64,000 nucleotides of DNA from JBIOHP01 sp044449065 (GTDB taxonomy: Bacteria > Bacteroidota > Ignavibacteria > UBA10030 > SZUA-254): NCBI GenBank assembly GCA_044449065.1, contig JBIOHP010000016.1, forward strand, positions 14,467 through 78,466, given 5' to 3'. Of the stretch, positions 46,134 through 56,349 are shown piece by piece. The number at the start of each line of letters is the position of its first letter. Position 1 is the first letter of the stretch. The translations under genes were made by a program, and so were the position numbers. The notes beneath the pieces are model-generated. The model did no database searches, had not been told where the DNA came from, and was given only the letters and a program-made list of their open reading frames with translations.

Positions 46134-46171
46134 AAAAAGGCAAATTCCAATTTTGTGGAATTTGCCTTTTT
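46134..46171. terminator. Bidirectional intrinsic terminator
   Basis: A perfect 16-bp stem (46134-46149 with 46156-46171; AAAAAGGCAAATTCCA on the left arm) with loop ATTTTG. The stem ends in A-run and T-run on opposite sides, so it can stop transcription from both convergent genes, whose stops flank it by 5 and 19 bp. Confidence 0.92.
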
Positions 46172-46190
46172 ATCGGTCAAACCTTTTACA

Positions 46191-48227
46191 TCACCATATC
46201 TTCGGTCGCTGGTCGGCTGGACGCATCATCTTATCGCCATCCTTTGCATCGAACGCGCTGTAAAATTCCGGCATATCGGATAGCGGTCCGTTCGTTCTGA
46301 ACATTCCCGGTGAATGCGGGTTAGTATTAACCTGAAGTTTCAAAGACTGAGGTCTATAATTGACCCTCCAAATCTGTGCCCAAGCGAGGAAGAATCGCTG
46401 ATCGGGAGTGAAGCCGTCGATTTTTTCCTGTGGCTTGCCCTCGGTGGCTTTTTTAAATGCAGCGTACGCAATTGTCAAGCCGCCGAAATCGCCGATATTC
46501 TCACCTAATGTCAATTTTCCATTCACGTGCAAAGTATCAATCGCAACATAATTGTTAAATTGTTTTTCGATTATCGATGTTGAAGCTGCATATTTGATGC
46601 TGTCGTCGATTGTCCACCAATTTTTTAAATTACCATCGCCATCAAAACGGCAGCCGGAATCGTCGAATCCATGCGACATTTCATGACCGATGACGGCTCC
46701 CATGCCGCCATAGTTCACCGCATCGTCCGCATTAGGATCGAAAAAGGGTGGCTGCATAATACCGGCAGGAAAAACAATCTCGTTCATTGTCGGGCTGTAA
46801 TAAGCATTGACTGTTGGAGGAGTCATTCCCCATTCAGTTCTATCGACCGGTTTGCCAATTTTATCCAGATCATATTTAAAATCGAATGCTCCCACACGTA
46901 ACATATTGAGAGCGTATGGACCACGATCGATTTCGAGTCCGGAATAATCGCGCCATTTATCCGGATATCCAACTTTGACGCCGAATGCGTCTAATTTTTT
47001 AATCGCTTGTTTTTTGGTATCTTCGCTCATCCAGGTCAGGTTTTGTATTTTATCGTGCAAAGCAGTTTTGAGATTATTAATCATCGCAGCGGCGCGGGCT
47101 TTCGCATCTTGCGTGAAATATTTCGCGACATATAACTGACCGAGCGGAGCACCAACCGAATTATCGGTTGCTTGCACAATTCGTTTCCATCGCGGTTTCA
47201 TCTCTTTCTGACCGTTAAGAATAGTTCCCTTGAAATGAAAATCTTCTTTTACAAACGGCGAGCTGAGGAACGAAGCGGTCGCATTAACTAAGTGCCAACG
47301 GAGATATACTTTCCAATCATCGATGGTGCGGGATGTAAGCATGGTATTAACCTGCTTCATAAAATCCGGTTGTCCAACATTGATCGCTCCCGGTTTTCCG
47401 AGACCAACGCTTGTAAAGAATGCAGACCAAAGATAATCTGGCGTAAGATCATTCAATTCAGAGATTGTCATTTTATGGTATATCTTATCAGGATCGCGCA
47501 TATCGACATTTTTCATCGACGCATTGGCGATCTGGGTCTCAAAATCCATTACCGTGGCGGCTTCTTTCTTTGCGATTGCGTCATCATCGCCGAGGAGAAT
47601 GAACATTTTGGCAACATGTTCAGTGTATTGATCGCGCAGTTTCTTGGATTCATCATCCGTTCGTGTGTAGTAATCACGGTCGGGTAATCCTATTCCTGCC
47701 TGAAAGAATTGAACAATGACATCTGTGCTTTTCTTAAAATCCTGACCGCTGCCGAACGCAAACGGCACGCTGAGTCCCATTGTTTGGAGATGAGCTATTT
47801 CTTTTTGCAGATCCATCATATTTTTCATCGAAGTGATGGAGTTCATCTCATCGTCAAGCGGTTTGGATCCTTGTGCTTCTATAGCAACTGAATCCATTCC
47901 GCTGTAATAAAAATCTCCGACTTTTTGAAGATTACTGCCTTTCGGTGCGTCCGGATTTTTCGCTGCATTTTCGAGTATATCCCGTAGGGCGTATAAATTT
48001 TTATCGCGCAGTTCGTTAAATCCGCCCCATGAACTCTGATCGGGAGGAATGGGATTATTTTTCACCCAACCGCCGTTCGCAAATTGGTAAAAATCGTCAG
48101 TTGGTTTCACATTCTGATCCATATTCGCTGGATCCAGTGGTTTTGTTTGTTTCGTTTGACACAGGGAAATATTAATAGCTAATATCAATAAAATACCTAT
48201 GGTCAGAATTGCGGTATATCTTGCCAT
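46191..48227 (-). CDS. M13-family zinc metallopeptidase (neprilysin-like), copy 2
   Basis: 678 residues; signal peptide about 1-23. An N-terminal M13 domain (PGDDFYQFANGGW-like start at about 43-55) and C-terminal catalytic domain with zinc motif HEMSH (His515, Glu516, His519) and GENIGDFGGL carrying the third ligand Glu576. NAYYSPTMNEIVFPAGI is the substrate-binding strand typical of M13. The C-terminal KIW is close to the family's usual C-terminal Trp. It is an oligopeptidase expected in the periplasm or outer surface. Its tandem paralog has the same length and motif positions, so the pair comes from duplication. The promoter is either its own in the 290-bp gap or read-through from the paralog. 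Confidence 0.95.
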   Translation of the reverse strand: MARYTAILTIGILLILAINISLCQTKQTKPLDPANMDQNVKPTDDFYQFANGGWVKNNPIPPDQSSWGGFNELRDKNLYALRDILENAAKNPDAPKGSNLQKVGDFYYSGMDSVAIEAQGSKPLDDEMNSITSMKNMMDLQKEIAHLQTMGLSVPFAFGSGQDFKKSTDVIVQFFQAGIGLPDRDYYTRTDDESKKLRDQYTEHVAKMFILLGDDDAIAKKEAATVMDFETQIANASMKNVDMRDPDKIYHKMTISELNDLTPDYLWSAFFTSVGLGKPGAINVGQPDFMKQVNTMLTSRTIDDWKVYLRWHLVNATASFLSSPFVKEDFHFKGTILNGQKEMKPRWKRIVQATDNSVGAPLGQLYVAKYFTQDAKARAAAMINNLKTALHDKIQNLTWMSEDTKKQAIKKLDAFGVKVGYPDKWRDYSGLEIDRGPYALNMLRVGAFDFKYDLDKIGKPVDRTEWGMTPPTVNAYYSPTMNEIVFPAGIMQPPFFDPNADDAVNYGGMGAVIGHEMSHGFDDSGCRFDGDGNLKNWWTIDDSIKYAASTSIIEKQFNNYVAIDTLHVNGKLTLGENIGDFGGLTIAYAAFKKATEGKPQEKIDGFTPDQRFFLAWAQIWRVNYRPQSLKLQVNTNPHSPGMFRTNGPLSDMPEFYSAFDAKDGDKMMRPADQRPKIW

Positions 48228-48414
48228 AACGTAAAATCTCCTTGTTTTTGATATAGGGTTACTAATTATGAGTTATTTCTCGATTTGGTGAGAGTTATGA
48301 AATTATAGTAGGTAAATAATACGAAAAAAACTAAAAAAAGTTGCGATTAGAATGATTTAAAGTAAAATAGCCGAATAATGAGGTGGAAACTCTGCATACC
48401 ATTTCATTTTGGGG

Positions 48415-48461
48415 CTCTCAATTCCTCACCTCGTCTATTTCCTGAAGAGAGGAATTGAGAG
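48415..48461. repeat. 13-bp perfect inverted repeat between the M13 genes
   Basis: CTCTCAATTCCTC (48415-48427) and GAGGAATTGAGAG (48449-48461) with a 21-base loop. It lies just after the upstream (minus-strand) M13 gene; there is no T-run. It may be an intercistronic hairpin that protects or separates the two messages. Confidence 0.6.
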
Positions 48462-48517
48462 TTGGATGATACAGTAGAATGTCCTAATCCTTGCTCCATG
48501 TATCGCTATCATATTAA

Positions 48518-50554
48518 TTACCAGAGTTTTGCTCTCAGCTTTTCCGGTCTCATCATGGGATCTCCGTCCTTAACGCCGAAAGCATTGAAAAATTCTTGCA
48601 TATTGGATATCGGACCTATGGCGCGGAATCTTCCGGGGGAATGTGAATCGGTATTGAGTCTCACCTTGAGAGCCTCCGGTCGAATATTAATGCGCCAGAT
48701 TTGAGCCCAGGCTAAAAAGAAACGCTGGTCGGGTGTAAACCCATCGATCTTTTCTTCAGGTTTGCCGGCAGTTGCCTTTTTGAATGCTGAATAAGCGATT
48801 GTGAGTCCGCCGAGGTCGGCGGTATTTTCACCCAGGGTTAACTTGCCGTTAACGTGAAAAGTATCTATCGCAGCATAATCATCGAATTGCTTTTCAATGA
48901 GGTTGGATTGTTCGATGTATTTTTTTGCATCTTCATCCGTCCACCAGTCTTTCAGATTTCCATCCGCGTCATATTTTCTTCCCTCGTCGTCGAAGCCGTG
49001 GGTAATCTCATGTCCGATTACCGATCCCATACCTCCATAATTGACCGCATCATCAGCGTTGGGATCGAAAAAGGGCGGCTGCAATATCCCGGCAGGGAAA
49101 ACGATCTCGTTTCGCGTGGGCGTGTAGTAAGCGTTCACTGTGGGAGGAGTCATGCCCCATTCCGTTTTATCGACCGGTTTTCCTATTTTATTCAGATTAT
49201 AAGCGAAATCAAATTTTGCGACCTTAAGGATATTCAACACGAACGGTCCTCGATCGATATCGAGCGCAGAATAGTCTTTCCATTTATCCGTGTACCCAAC
49301 CTTGACGCCAAATGCATCTAATTTTCGCAGCGCCTGTGTCTTGGTTTCAGGGCTCATCCAAGTGAGTTGCGGTATGCGGTCATGAAGCGCGGATGTAAGA
49401 TTATTCACCATTTCTTTCGCGCGGGCTTTCGCTTCGGGTTTGAAAAATTTCGCGACGTAGAGTGGTCCTATTGCCTCGCCCAACGCCCTATCGGCGATTT
49501 GAACAATTCGTTTCCATCGCGTTTTGATTTCTTGTTGACCGTTAAGGATCGTTCCACTAAAGTGAAATTGTTCATTAACAAACGGCGAACTAAGGAATTC
49601 TGCCGTGCGATTAACGAGGTGCCAACGGAGATAAATTTTCCAGTTATCCAGGGGAGTCGATGTCAGCATTGAATCGAGAGTTTTCATGAAGCGGGGTTGA
49701 CCCACATTAACGTTGCCCGGGTTTGCGAGCCCAACGTTTTGGAAAAAATCGCTCCATGAAAAATCGGGTGTGAGGGCATTCACCTCGGCGACGCTCATCT
49801 TATGATACGATTTTTCAGGATCGCGCCGTTCAACTCGCGTCATTGATCCCTTGGCAAGCTGCGTTTCAAATTCAAGAACGATTGCAGCTTCTTTCTTCGC
49901 AGTAGCGTCTTCGTCCCCGAGTAACGAGAACATTTTGGCGACATGTTCGGAATATTGATCCCTGATTTTCCGGGAATCCTCGTTATTTTTTAAATAATAA
50001 TCGCGATCAGGCAGCGTCAATCCGCCTTGCGAAATATGTGCGATAACGTCGGTGCTCTTCTTCGCGTCCTGACCGCTGGAGAAACCAAATGGAACTCTTA
50101 CGCCGATAGTCTGCAAATGCGCAATTTCCTTCTGAAGTTCAGAAGAATTTGAGATAGCCGCAATGGCTTTGAACTCAGAATCGAGAGGTTTAGCGCCTTG
50201 CGCTTCAATCGAGGCGGAATCCATGCCGCTAAAATAAAAATCACCCACTTTTTGGGCGTTTGTTCCTTTTTGCGCGTCGGTCGTTTTTGCAGCATCTTTA
50301 AGGATACTCCATTCCGCCGTTAAGTTTTTTTCCGCTAGCTCGTTAAAACTACCCCAGGTTGTTTGATCGGGAGGGATCGGATTATTCTTTAACCAGCCGC
50401 CATTGGCATATTCGTTGAAATCATCCGAGGGTTTGGCAGATGTATCCATATTCGCAGGATCAAGCGGTTTGGTTTGAAAGGTCTGTCCGACCGAGTGGTT
50501 GATGACCAGGACCACGGACAGGGTCAGAATGAAGGTGGTGAACAAGCGTGACAT
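48518..50554 (-). CDS. M13-family zinc metallopeptidase (neprilysin-like), copy 1
   Basis: 678 residues, identical in length to its neighbour. Signal peptide about 1-23 (LSVVLVINHSVGQ). The same plan: DDFNEYANGGW near the start, NAYYTPTRNEIVFPAGI, zinc site HEITH with His515, and GENTADLGGL for the third ligand. The third-ligand motif differs from copy 2 (ENTAD against ENIGD) and the N-terminal domain has diverged more than the catalytic one, which may mean different substrates. AAGGAGAAT precedes the ATG on the minus strand. Likely cotranscribed with copy 2. Confidence 0.95.
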   Translation of the reverse strand: MSRLFTTFILTLSVVLVINHSVGQTFQTKPLDPANMDTSAKPSDDFNEYANGGWLKNNPIPPDQTTWGSFNELAEKNLTAEWSILKDAAKTTDAQKGTNAQKVGDFYFSGMDSASIEAQGAKPLDSEFKAIAAISNSSELQKEIAHLQTIGVRVPFGFSSGQDAKKSTDVIAHISQGGLTLPDRDYYLKNNEDSRKIRDQYSEHVAKMFSLLGDEDATAKKEAAIVLEFETQLAKGSMTRVERRDPEKSYHKMSVAEVNALTPDFSWSDFFQNVGLANPGNVNVGQPRFMKTLDSMLTSTPLDNWKIYLRWHLVNRTAEFLSSPFVNEQFHFSGTILNGQQEIKTRWKRIVQIADRALGEAIGPLYVAKFFKPEAKARAKEMVNNLTSALHDRIPQLTWMSPETKTQALRKLDAFGVKVGYTDKWKDYSALDIDRGPFVLNILKVAKFDFAYNLNKIGKPVDKTEWGMTPPTVNAYYTPTRNEIVFPAGILQPPFFDPNADDAVNYGGMGSVIGHEITHGFDDEGRKYDADGNLKDWWTDEDAKKYIEQSNLIEKQFDDYAAIDTFHVNGKLTLGENTADLGGLTIAYSAFKKATAGKPEEKIDGFTPDQRFFLAWAQIWRINIRPEALKVRLNTDSHSPGRFRAIGPISNMQEFFNAFGVKDGDPMMRPEKLRAKLW

Positions 50555-50844
50555 ATTAAATATTCTCCTTGAAAATAATAGTAATTAGCCCAAAAAAAAT
50601 GTAAGTCTTGATTTTGAAATTCCAGGCGTCATCATAAAATGGCTGCAACTTGCTCTATATCACAAACAACTTCAAAATTATTAAAATAAGGGGATTTTTG
50701 AGTATGTTTTGATTATATTTGAAGCAGTTTTTTAATTCACGCAGTTATCAATGATGAATAGAGAGTGAGCAGTTTACAGTTATCTATAAATAACATGATA
50801 AGAAATAATATTCAAGAATTCCAATTTCATAAAACTCAACCAAA

Positions 50845-53307
50845 ATGAGCGGAGGTATCACGCGTACGATTAAGAAACATATTCCCCTTGTTCTTTTATG
50901 CCTTGCCTTTATTTCCGTGGCATATTTTTCATTAAATGATCTTTCATTGTACACTCCGGATAGCGCAAGATATCTTATTTGGGCTAAATCGCTCGGCTCC
51001 TTAGAAGGATTTAAAGACGCCACCTCTCCCGAACCGCAGCGATATGTTATTCACTCTCCATTGTATGCATTGCTCTTATCCCCGGTCGGTAAACTATTTC
51101 CTTATAATATCGAAGCAGCTAAAATTTGGACAATTTGCTTCGGACTCGCCGCGTTGATCCTCTTTTACCAATGGATCGGGCGTCATTACGGAAGGGGGGC
51201 GGCATTATCGGGCGCATTTCTTCTTGCGTTCAACCCTATGTTCATGTTGTATTCAACCGAAGTACTCTCCGATATACCCTTTGCGCTCAGTATTATTTTA
51301 TTTTTCGTGATCTGTGATCGTTATGTCGATCGTCCGATGAGCAATTCGGGATTGATCATGATGATATGCGTCGTAGTATGCGGGATTCTTGTGAGAGAAG
51401 TAGGATTGTCAATCCTCTTCAGCGCATTGCTCTACCTTGTCCTCAAAAAGGATTACAAAAAAGCTCTGGTGCTCTTTGAAGTCGCTGTTGTTATTTATTT
51501 TGCCTGGCATATCCGGAATGAATGGTTTGTCGCGCGGAAAGAATTGCCGCAATTAACAAATGCGAAAATGTATTTTCACCACTATTTTACATCGGTGGAA
51601 AGTTCGTTTTTCAGCGAACTCATAGCGCGAATATATGCAAATGTTCAGGTGTACGGGTCGGTAATTGGAAAAATTCTTCTTTTTCCGCTTTATGGTAATT
51701 TTTTGTACGATGTGCTGTATCGTAACTCTCATAGCGTTATGACCATGGCGAATACGGTAAACACACTCTATTCACCGGCGTTATTCCTGAGCGGGATCAT
51801 CTGCGCGATTGGAGCATATAACGATCGAAAATTATCCAGCTCGTTTATGGTGAAATGGATATTCTTATTCGTGTATGTTTCAATTGTTCTATGCTACCCT
51901 ATTAACGACATACGATTTTTACTTCCGTTGCTTCTATTCATCATTTATTACTTCGTGATCGGATTATGGATGATTTTCAAATCCATCGGAAAAGAAGACA
52001 CGGAGTTTCGTATTGTTGCAGGGGTTATTGTGCTGACGCTTATCTCTATTCCAAATCTTGTTTGGTGCGCTTCGTATATAAGCGCAAATACGTCGTACAA
52101 GGAATTCTTCACACCGAAGGAAATTGCGACCGAAGATACATTGAAATCAGGCGGGCATTTTGCAAAACCTTTCCGGTTGGCAGGCGATTGGATAACAAAA
52201 AATTCGGATTCATCGGCGGTTATTTTTAGCCAGTGGAAGGATATCGCATGCTGGATCAGCCCCCGTAAAGTTCTCAATTATAATGAAACACTTCCGGTGC
52301 CTGATTTTGAACACGCTCTGCGTGATTATGACGTTGTCTATATTGTAGCGCTTACGCAATCGAATGGAATGCGTGAATTTGAATTTCAAATGCGGTCGAC
52401 CAAGAAATATTCTTTTGAATCCGTTTACAAAATTGGCACAATAGAGGTATTTAAGGTTCATCCGGGGCATTCCGGGATTATGAATTCCGAAGAGACGAGA
52501 ATTGCCCAGGGATTTCTCGCTCTCAGCGATGGATATTATGACGCTGCCGAGCAGCTTTTCATCGAAGCAAGATCGCTTGATACGCTTAATTTTGCGGCAT
52601 TGTTTTATCTTGCGGTCTCTAAGGAATTTCAGGGAAAGCTCGATCAGGCCGATTCTCTCTTTACTGCCATTCGCTATATGCCGCAAGCGGGTATGTACCT
52701 TGATTTGAGCGCAACCCATCTCGATATGATTAATAATTTAAGGCGTCTCTCTCTTGACGGTGACAACCATGAACGCGCATTTGGGTATGCTGTGCTCGCT
52801 ACGAATTACTGGGTTAATGGGTACTCTTCATTTGCAGATACGGTTTTGAATAAAGCCCTGCAGCTTGATAGTTATTCCGGCGCCGCTTTGCTCTATTCTG
52901 CCATGTTCCGAATCGATGATGACGATATCCCCGGTGCGAAAGCATATTTTACCAGAGCTTCGCGCACGAACCAGCTTAAAGGTCCGCCGCTGAATTTTTA
53001 TTATTATTTCGAGTATTCAGATTCGATGAAATATGGATCTTCCAAAGCGGACAGCGTTTCGAAAATGCTGAATATGGCGGGGGCTTTAGCGAATGCGAAT
53101 TATCAGGAGGGAGCGATTGATATTCTCCGCCGGATTTTATTAATTTCACCCGGGTATGCTAACGCGTCATTGATGGTATCAGATCTGTACAAAGAGAAAG
53201 GGCGGTTCGCTCCGGCTGAAAAAATATTGATGCAGGCGCTGCGGTATAATCCTGGCAACGTGGCTTTAAAAAATAAATTACAGGAAATAAGAGAGCTGCT
53301 GGAGTAA
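50845..53307 (+). CDS. GT-C glycosyltransferase-like membrane protein fused to TPR domain
   Basis: 820 residues. About ten to eleven membrane helices (12-430) with the first extracytoplasmic loop containing LYTPDSARYLIWA, the acidic residue position expected of GT39/PMT/ArnT-type GT-C enzymes that use a lipid-linked sugar. After a soluble domain (about 430-540) come TPR-like helical pairs (about 550-815: AQGFLALSDGYYDAAEQLF, AEKILMQALRYNPGNVALK). The expected role is transfer of a sugar to a lipid or protein at the outer face of the inner membrane; possibly glycosylation of the secreted repeat proteins, but this is inference. Start without a clear ribosome-binding site. Confidence 0.75.
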   Translation: MSGGITRTIKKHIPLVLLCLAFISVAYFSLNDLSLYTPDSARYLIWAKSLGSLEGFKDATSPEPQRYVIHSPLYALLLSPVGKLFPYNIEAAKIWTICFGLAALILFYQWIGRHYGRGAALSGAFLLAFNPMFMLYSTEVLSDIPFALSIILFFVICDRYVDRPMSNSGLIMMICVVVCGILVREVGLSILFSALLYLVLKKDYKKALVLFEVAVVIYFAWHIRNEWFVARKELPQLTNAKMYFHHYFTSVESSFFSELIARIYANVQVYGSVIGKILLFPLYGNFLYDVLYRNSHSVMTMANTVNTLYSPALFLSGIICAIGAYNDRKLSSSFMVKWIFLFVYVSIVLCYPINDIRFLLPLLLFIIYYFVIGLWMIFKSIGKEDTEFRIVAGVIVLTLISIPNLVWCASYISANTSYKEFFTPKEIATEDTLKSGGHFAKPFRLAGDWITKNSDSSAVIFSQWKDIACWISPRKVLNYNETLPVPDFEHALRDYDVVYIVALTQSNGMREFEFQMRSTKKYSFESVYKIGTIEVFKVHPGHSGIMNSEETRIAQGFLALSDGYYDAAEQLFIEARSLDTLNFAALFYLAVSKEFQGKLDQADSLFTAIRYMPQAGMYLDLSATHLDMINNLRRLSLDGDNHERAFGYAVLATNYWVNGYSSFADTVLNKALQLDSYSGAALLYSAMFRIDDDDIPGAKAYFTRASRTNQLKGPPLNFYYYFEYSDSMKYGSSKADSVSKMLNMAGALANANYQEGAIDILRRILLISPGYANASLMVSDLYKEKGRFAPAEKILMQALRYNPGNVALKNKLQEIRELLE

Positions 53308-53373
53308 CAGTGTGATGGCTTGGATTAGAATGCAAGTCGTGCAGTGTTCTCCGATCAACATATTTTGTCAATA

Positions 53374-56349
53374 ATGATGAAGATCACCTCGTTCGAGCAA
53401 CAACTCAAGGATATTATTCGGGGAGAAGTGCTATTCGATAAGGGGACACGAGCAGCGTATTCTACCGACTCGTCTAATTATCGACAGGTGCCTGTTGGCG
53501 TCGTCGTGCCGCGTGAAATAACCGATGTTATCGAAGCGATCTCGATAGCGCGCAACAATAATATCCCCATATTGAATCGCGGGGGCGGAACGAGTCTTGC
53601 GGGTCAATGCTGTAACGCTGCGCTTGTTCTGGATATGTCGAAGTACCTCCGTGAAATCATCGAATTGGATCCGGTGAAAAGCATAGCGCGCATTCAACCC
53701 GGCCTCATCCTGGATACGTTGCGCGATGCTGCTGAAAAACACCATTTAACGTTCGGGCCCGATCCGGCAACACACAACCATTGCACACTCGGCGGTATGA
53801 TCGGGAACAATTCCTGCGGCGTTCATTCTGTTATGTCCGGGAAAACCGACAATAATATCCATGAACTTGAAATTCTGACATACCGGGGAAACCGATTCAA
53901 GGTGGGCGCAACGACTGAAGCCGGGTTGGAAGCAATAATCAATGCCAGCGGACCGAAGGGAGAGATATTTTCCAAATTAAAATCTCTTCGCGATAAATAC
54001 GCCGAGCTCATTCGGCAGAAATTTCCCAAGATACCGCGATGCGTTTCGGGCTATAATCTTCCCGCATTGCTTCCTGAAAACGGTTTTCATGTCGGGCGTT
54101 CCCTTGTTGGAAGCGAAGGCACGTGTGTAACGGTGTTAGAAGCGTTGGTTAAATTAGTTAACAGTCCCGCGGGAAGATCTCTCGTTGTCCTCGGTTATCC
54201 CGATATATTTTCGGCAGCCGATCATATCACGGAAATCATGGAACATCAACCTATTGCATTGGAAGCATTCGATGATTTCATGGTGCAGGGGATGTACAAG
54301 AAAAATCTCCATACGGATAAGCTTCCGTTGCTTCCGGAAGGAGGGGGATGGCTGCTGATAGAATTTGGCGGTGAAAATAAACTTGATGCGGATGAGCGCG
54401 CGCAGAAATTTATCACCATGCTCGGATCAAAAATTAATCATCCGGTCATAAAGCAATTCACTGATAAGATAGAAGCGTCGAAAGTCTGGAAAATCCGCGA
54501 ATCTGCCCTCGGCGCCGTTTCCAATGTGCCGGGTCAAAGACATTCCTGGGAAGGGTGGGAAGATTCCGCGGTGCCGCCATACGTTATGGGGAAATATCTT
54601 CGGGACTTGAAAAAACTTTACGATAAATATTCCTATGAGGGAGCGTTCTATGGTCACTTAGGGGAAGGATGCGTCCATACGCGAATTACATTCGATCTGG
54701 AATCGAGCGACGGTATTAAAAAATTCAGATCGTTTATTCACGAAGCCGCCGATCTTGTTGTCGGATACGGAGGATCATTCTCCGGCGAACATGGCGATGG
54801 ACAATCGCGCGGCGAGCTTCTGCCGAAAATGTTCGGCAATGAATTGATGGAAGCGTTCAGGGAATTCAAAGCGATATGGGATCCCGACGGCAAAATGAAT
54901 CCCGGAAAATTAATCGACGCTTACCGAATCGATGAGAATCTACGTTTTAGCGACCATTTTAAACCAATCCCCGTAGAGACAAATTTTTCCTTCCATTCCG
55001 ACGATAAAAATTTCTCCCATGCGGCAAGACGATGTGTTGGCGTGGGGGATTGCCGCAGGGAACATGGCGGCACGATGTGCCCAAGTTTCCGTGTAACAGG
55101 GGATGAGCGCCATTCCACACGAGGCAGGGCGCGGCTCTTATTTGAGATGATGAGGGGAGACCTCATTTCCGACGGTTGGAAAAGCGATGAGGTGAAGGAA
55201 GCCCTCGATCTCTGTTTATCCTGCAAGGCGTGTAAGGTTGAATGTCCCGTGAACGTCGATATGGCGACATATAAAGCCGAATTCCTGTCCCATTATTATG
55301 CCAAGAGGATGAAACCTATCGCCGCCTATTCGATGGGATTAATCCATCGGTGGGCAAGGATAGGATCGTTATTTCCGCGTCTGACAAATATTTTCACAGG
55401 CGCTTTTTCCAATGGGGCGCTTATTAAAAAGATGGCAGGAATTGCGGCTGAGCGTTCAATTCCAAAATTTTCAACTACGACATTCCGTACATGGTTTGAT
55501 GATAATCATAGAAAAACCCCGGAACAACTTCTTCCCTCGCTGGATAAGAAAAAAACGGCGCTCGATCTTGTCGAAAAACCGTTCCATCCAACGGGTTCTG
55601 CAACGATGAGGTCGGAGATTGCTCAATCATCTTCCCACAGGGTGATCTTGTGGGCGGATACATTTAATAACCATTTTCATGCGCAGGTTGCCGTTGCAGC
55701 TACTGAAACGCTTGAATATCTCGGCTACCAGGTAATGATTCCTCCAAAACATCTCTGCTGCGGCAGGCCTCTTTTTGATTATGGAATGCTAACATTGGCG
55801 AAAAAATTACTCTCCGAAACGCTATCGACTCTCAAGCCGTGGTTAGATGAAGGGCTGCCAATTATCGTGTTGGAACCAAGTTGCTTGGCGGTATTCAAAG
55901 ATGAGTTGATTAATTTCTTCCCGGATCGGAAAGACGCTCAACAGCTCCGTGACAATTCATGCACATTGGCGCAATTCCTCCAAATGCATGTAAAAAATTA
56001 TTCTGTCCCTCTCTTACATAAAAAAGCCGTTCTCCAAACGCACTGCCATGAAAAAGCAACCCACCCAACGAATTATGAATTGGATGTTCTTCGCCGCCTT
56101 GGTCTGGATGTCCAATTGCTTGATGCAGGATGCTGCGGAATGGCAGGATCGTTCGGTTTCCGGAAAGAACATTATCCTGTTTCCATGCAAATCGCTGAAC
56201 TCGAGCTCTTTCCCATCATCCGCTCCCTTGAGGATGATACTTTAATTATTGCCGATGGATTCAGTTGTATGGAACAAATAACGCAAGGCACAGGGAGGAG
56301 AGTTTACCACCTCGCAGAAGTATTCAGAATGAGTTTAAAGGGATTATAA
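53374..56349 (+). CDS. Fused FAD-linked oxidase / Fe-S protein (GlcD-GlcF, D-lactate dehydrogenase-like)
   Basis: 991 residues from ATG 53374 (a GTG at 53344 would add ten). The FAD-binding domain (about 25-210) has RGGGTSLAGQ and LGGMIGNNSCG; the FAD-oxidase C-terminal domain (about 255-515) has GHLGEGCVHTR and FSGEHGDGQSRG; a 4Fe-4S domain (about 560-640) has CVGVGDCRREHGGTMCP and CLSCKACKVECP; a C-terminal cysteine-rich region has EPSCLAV, HLCCGRP and DAGCCGMAGSFG. The layout is that of fused glycolate or D-lactate dehydrogenases that pass electrons to quinones at the membrane. Substrate (glycolate, lactate or 2-hydroxyglutarate) cannot be read. Follows the GT-C gene by 66 bp. Confidence 0.93.
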   Translation: MMKITSFEQQLKDIIRGEVLFDKGTRAAYSTDSSNYRQVPVGVVVPREITDVIEAISIARNNNIPILNRGGGTSLAGQCCNAALVLDMSKYLREIIELDPVKSIARIQPGLILDTLRDAAEKHHLTFGPDPATHNHCTLGGMIGNNSCGVHSVMSGKTDNNIHELEILTYRGNRFKVGATTEAGLEAIINASGPKGEIFSKLKSLRDKYAELIRQKFPKIPRCVSGYNLPALLPENGFHVGRSLVGSEGTCVTVLEALVKLVNSPAGRSLVVLGYPDIFSAADHITEIMEHQPIALEAFDDFMVQGMYKKNLHTDKLPLLPEGGGWLLIEFGGENKLDADERAQKFITMLGSKINHPVIKQFTDKIEASKVWKIRESALGAVSNVPGQRHSWEGWEDSAVPPYVMGKYLRDLKKLYDKYSYEGAFYGHLGEGCVHTRITFDLESSDGIKKFRSFIHEAADLVVGYGGSFSGEHGDGQSRGELLPKMFGNELMEAFREFKAIWDPDGKMNPGKLIDAYRIDENLRFSDHFKPIPVETNFSFHSDDKNFSHAARRCVGVGDCRREHGGTMCPSFRVTGDERHSTRGRARLLFEMMRGDLISDGWKSDEVKEALDLCLSCKACKVECPVNVDMATYKAEFLSHYYAKRMKPIAAYSMGLIHRWARIGSLFPRLTNIFTGAFSNGALIKKMAGIAAERSIPKFSTTTFRTWFDDNHRKTPEQLLPSLDKKKTALDLVEKPFHPTGSATMRSEIAQSSSHRVILWADTFNNHFHAQVAVAATETLEYLGYQVMIPPKHLCCGRPLFDYGMLTLAKKLLSETLSTLKPWLDEGLPIIVLEPSCLAVFKDELINFFPDRKDAQQLRDNSCTLAQFLQMHVKNYSVPLLHKKAVLQTHCHEKATHPTNYELDVLRRLGLDVQLLDAGCCGMAGSFGFRKEHYPVSMQIAELELFPIIRSLEDDTLIIADGFSCMEQITQGTGRRVYHLAEVFRMSLKGL

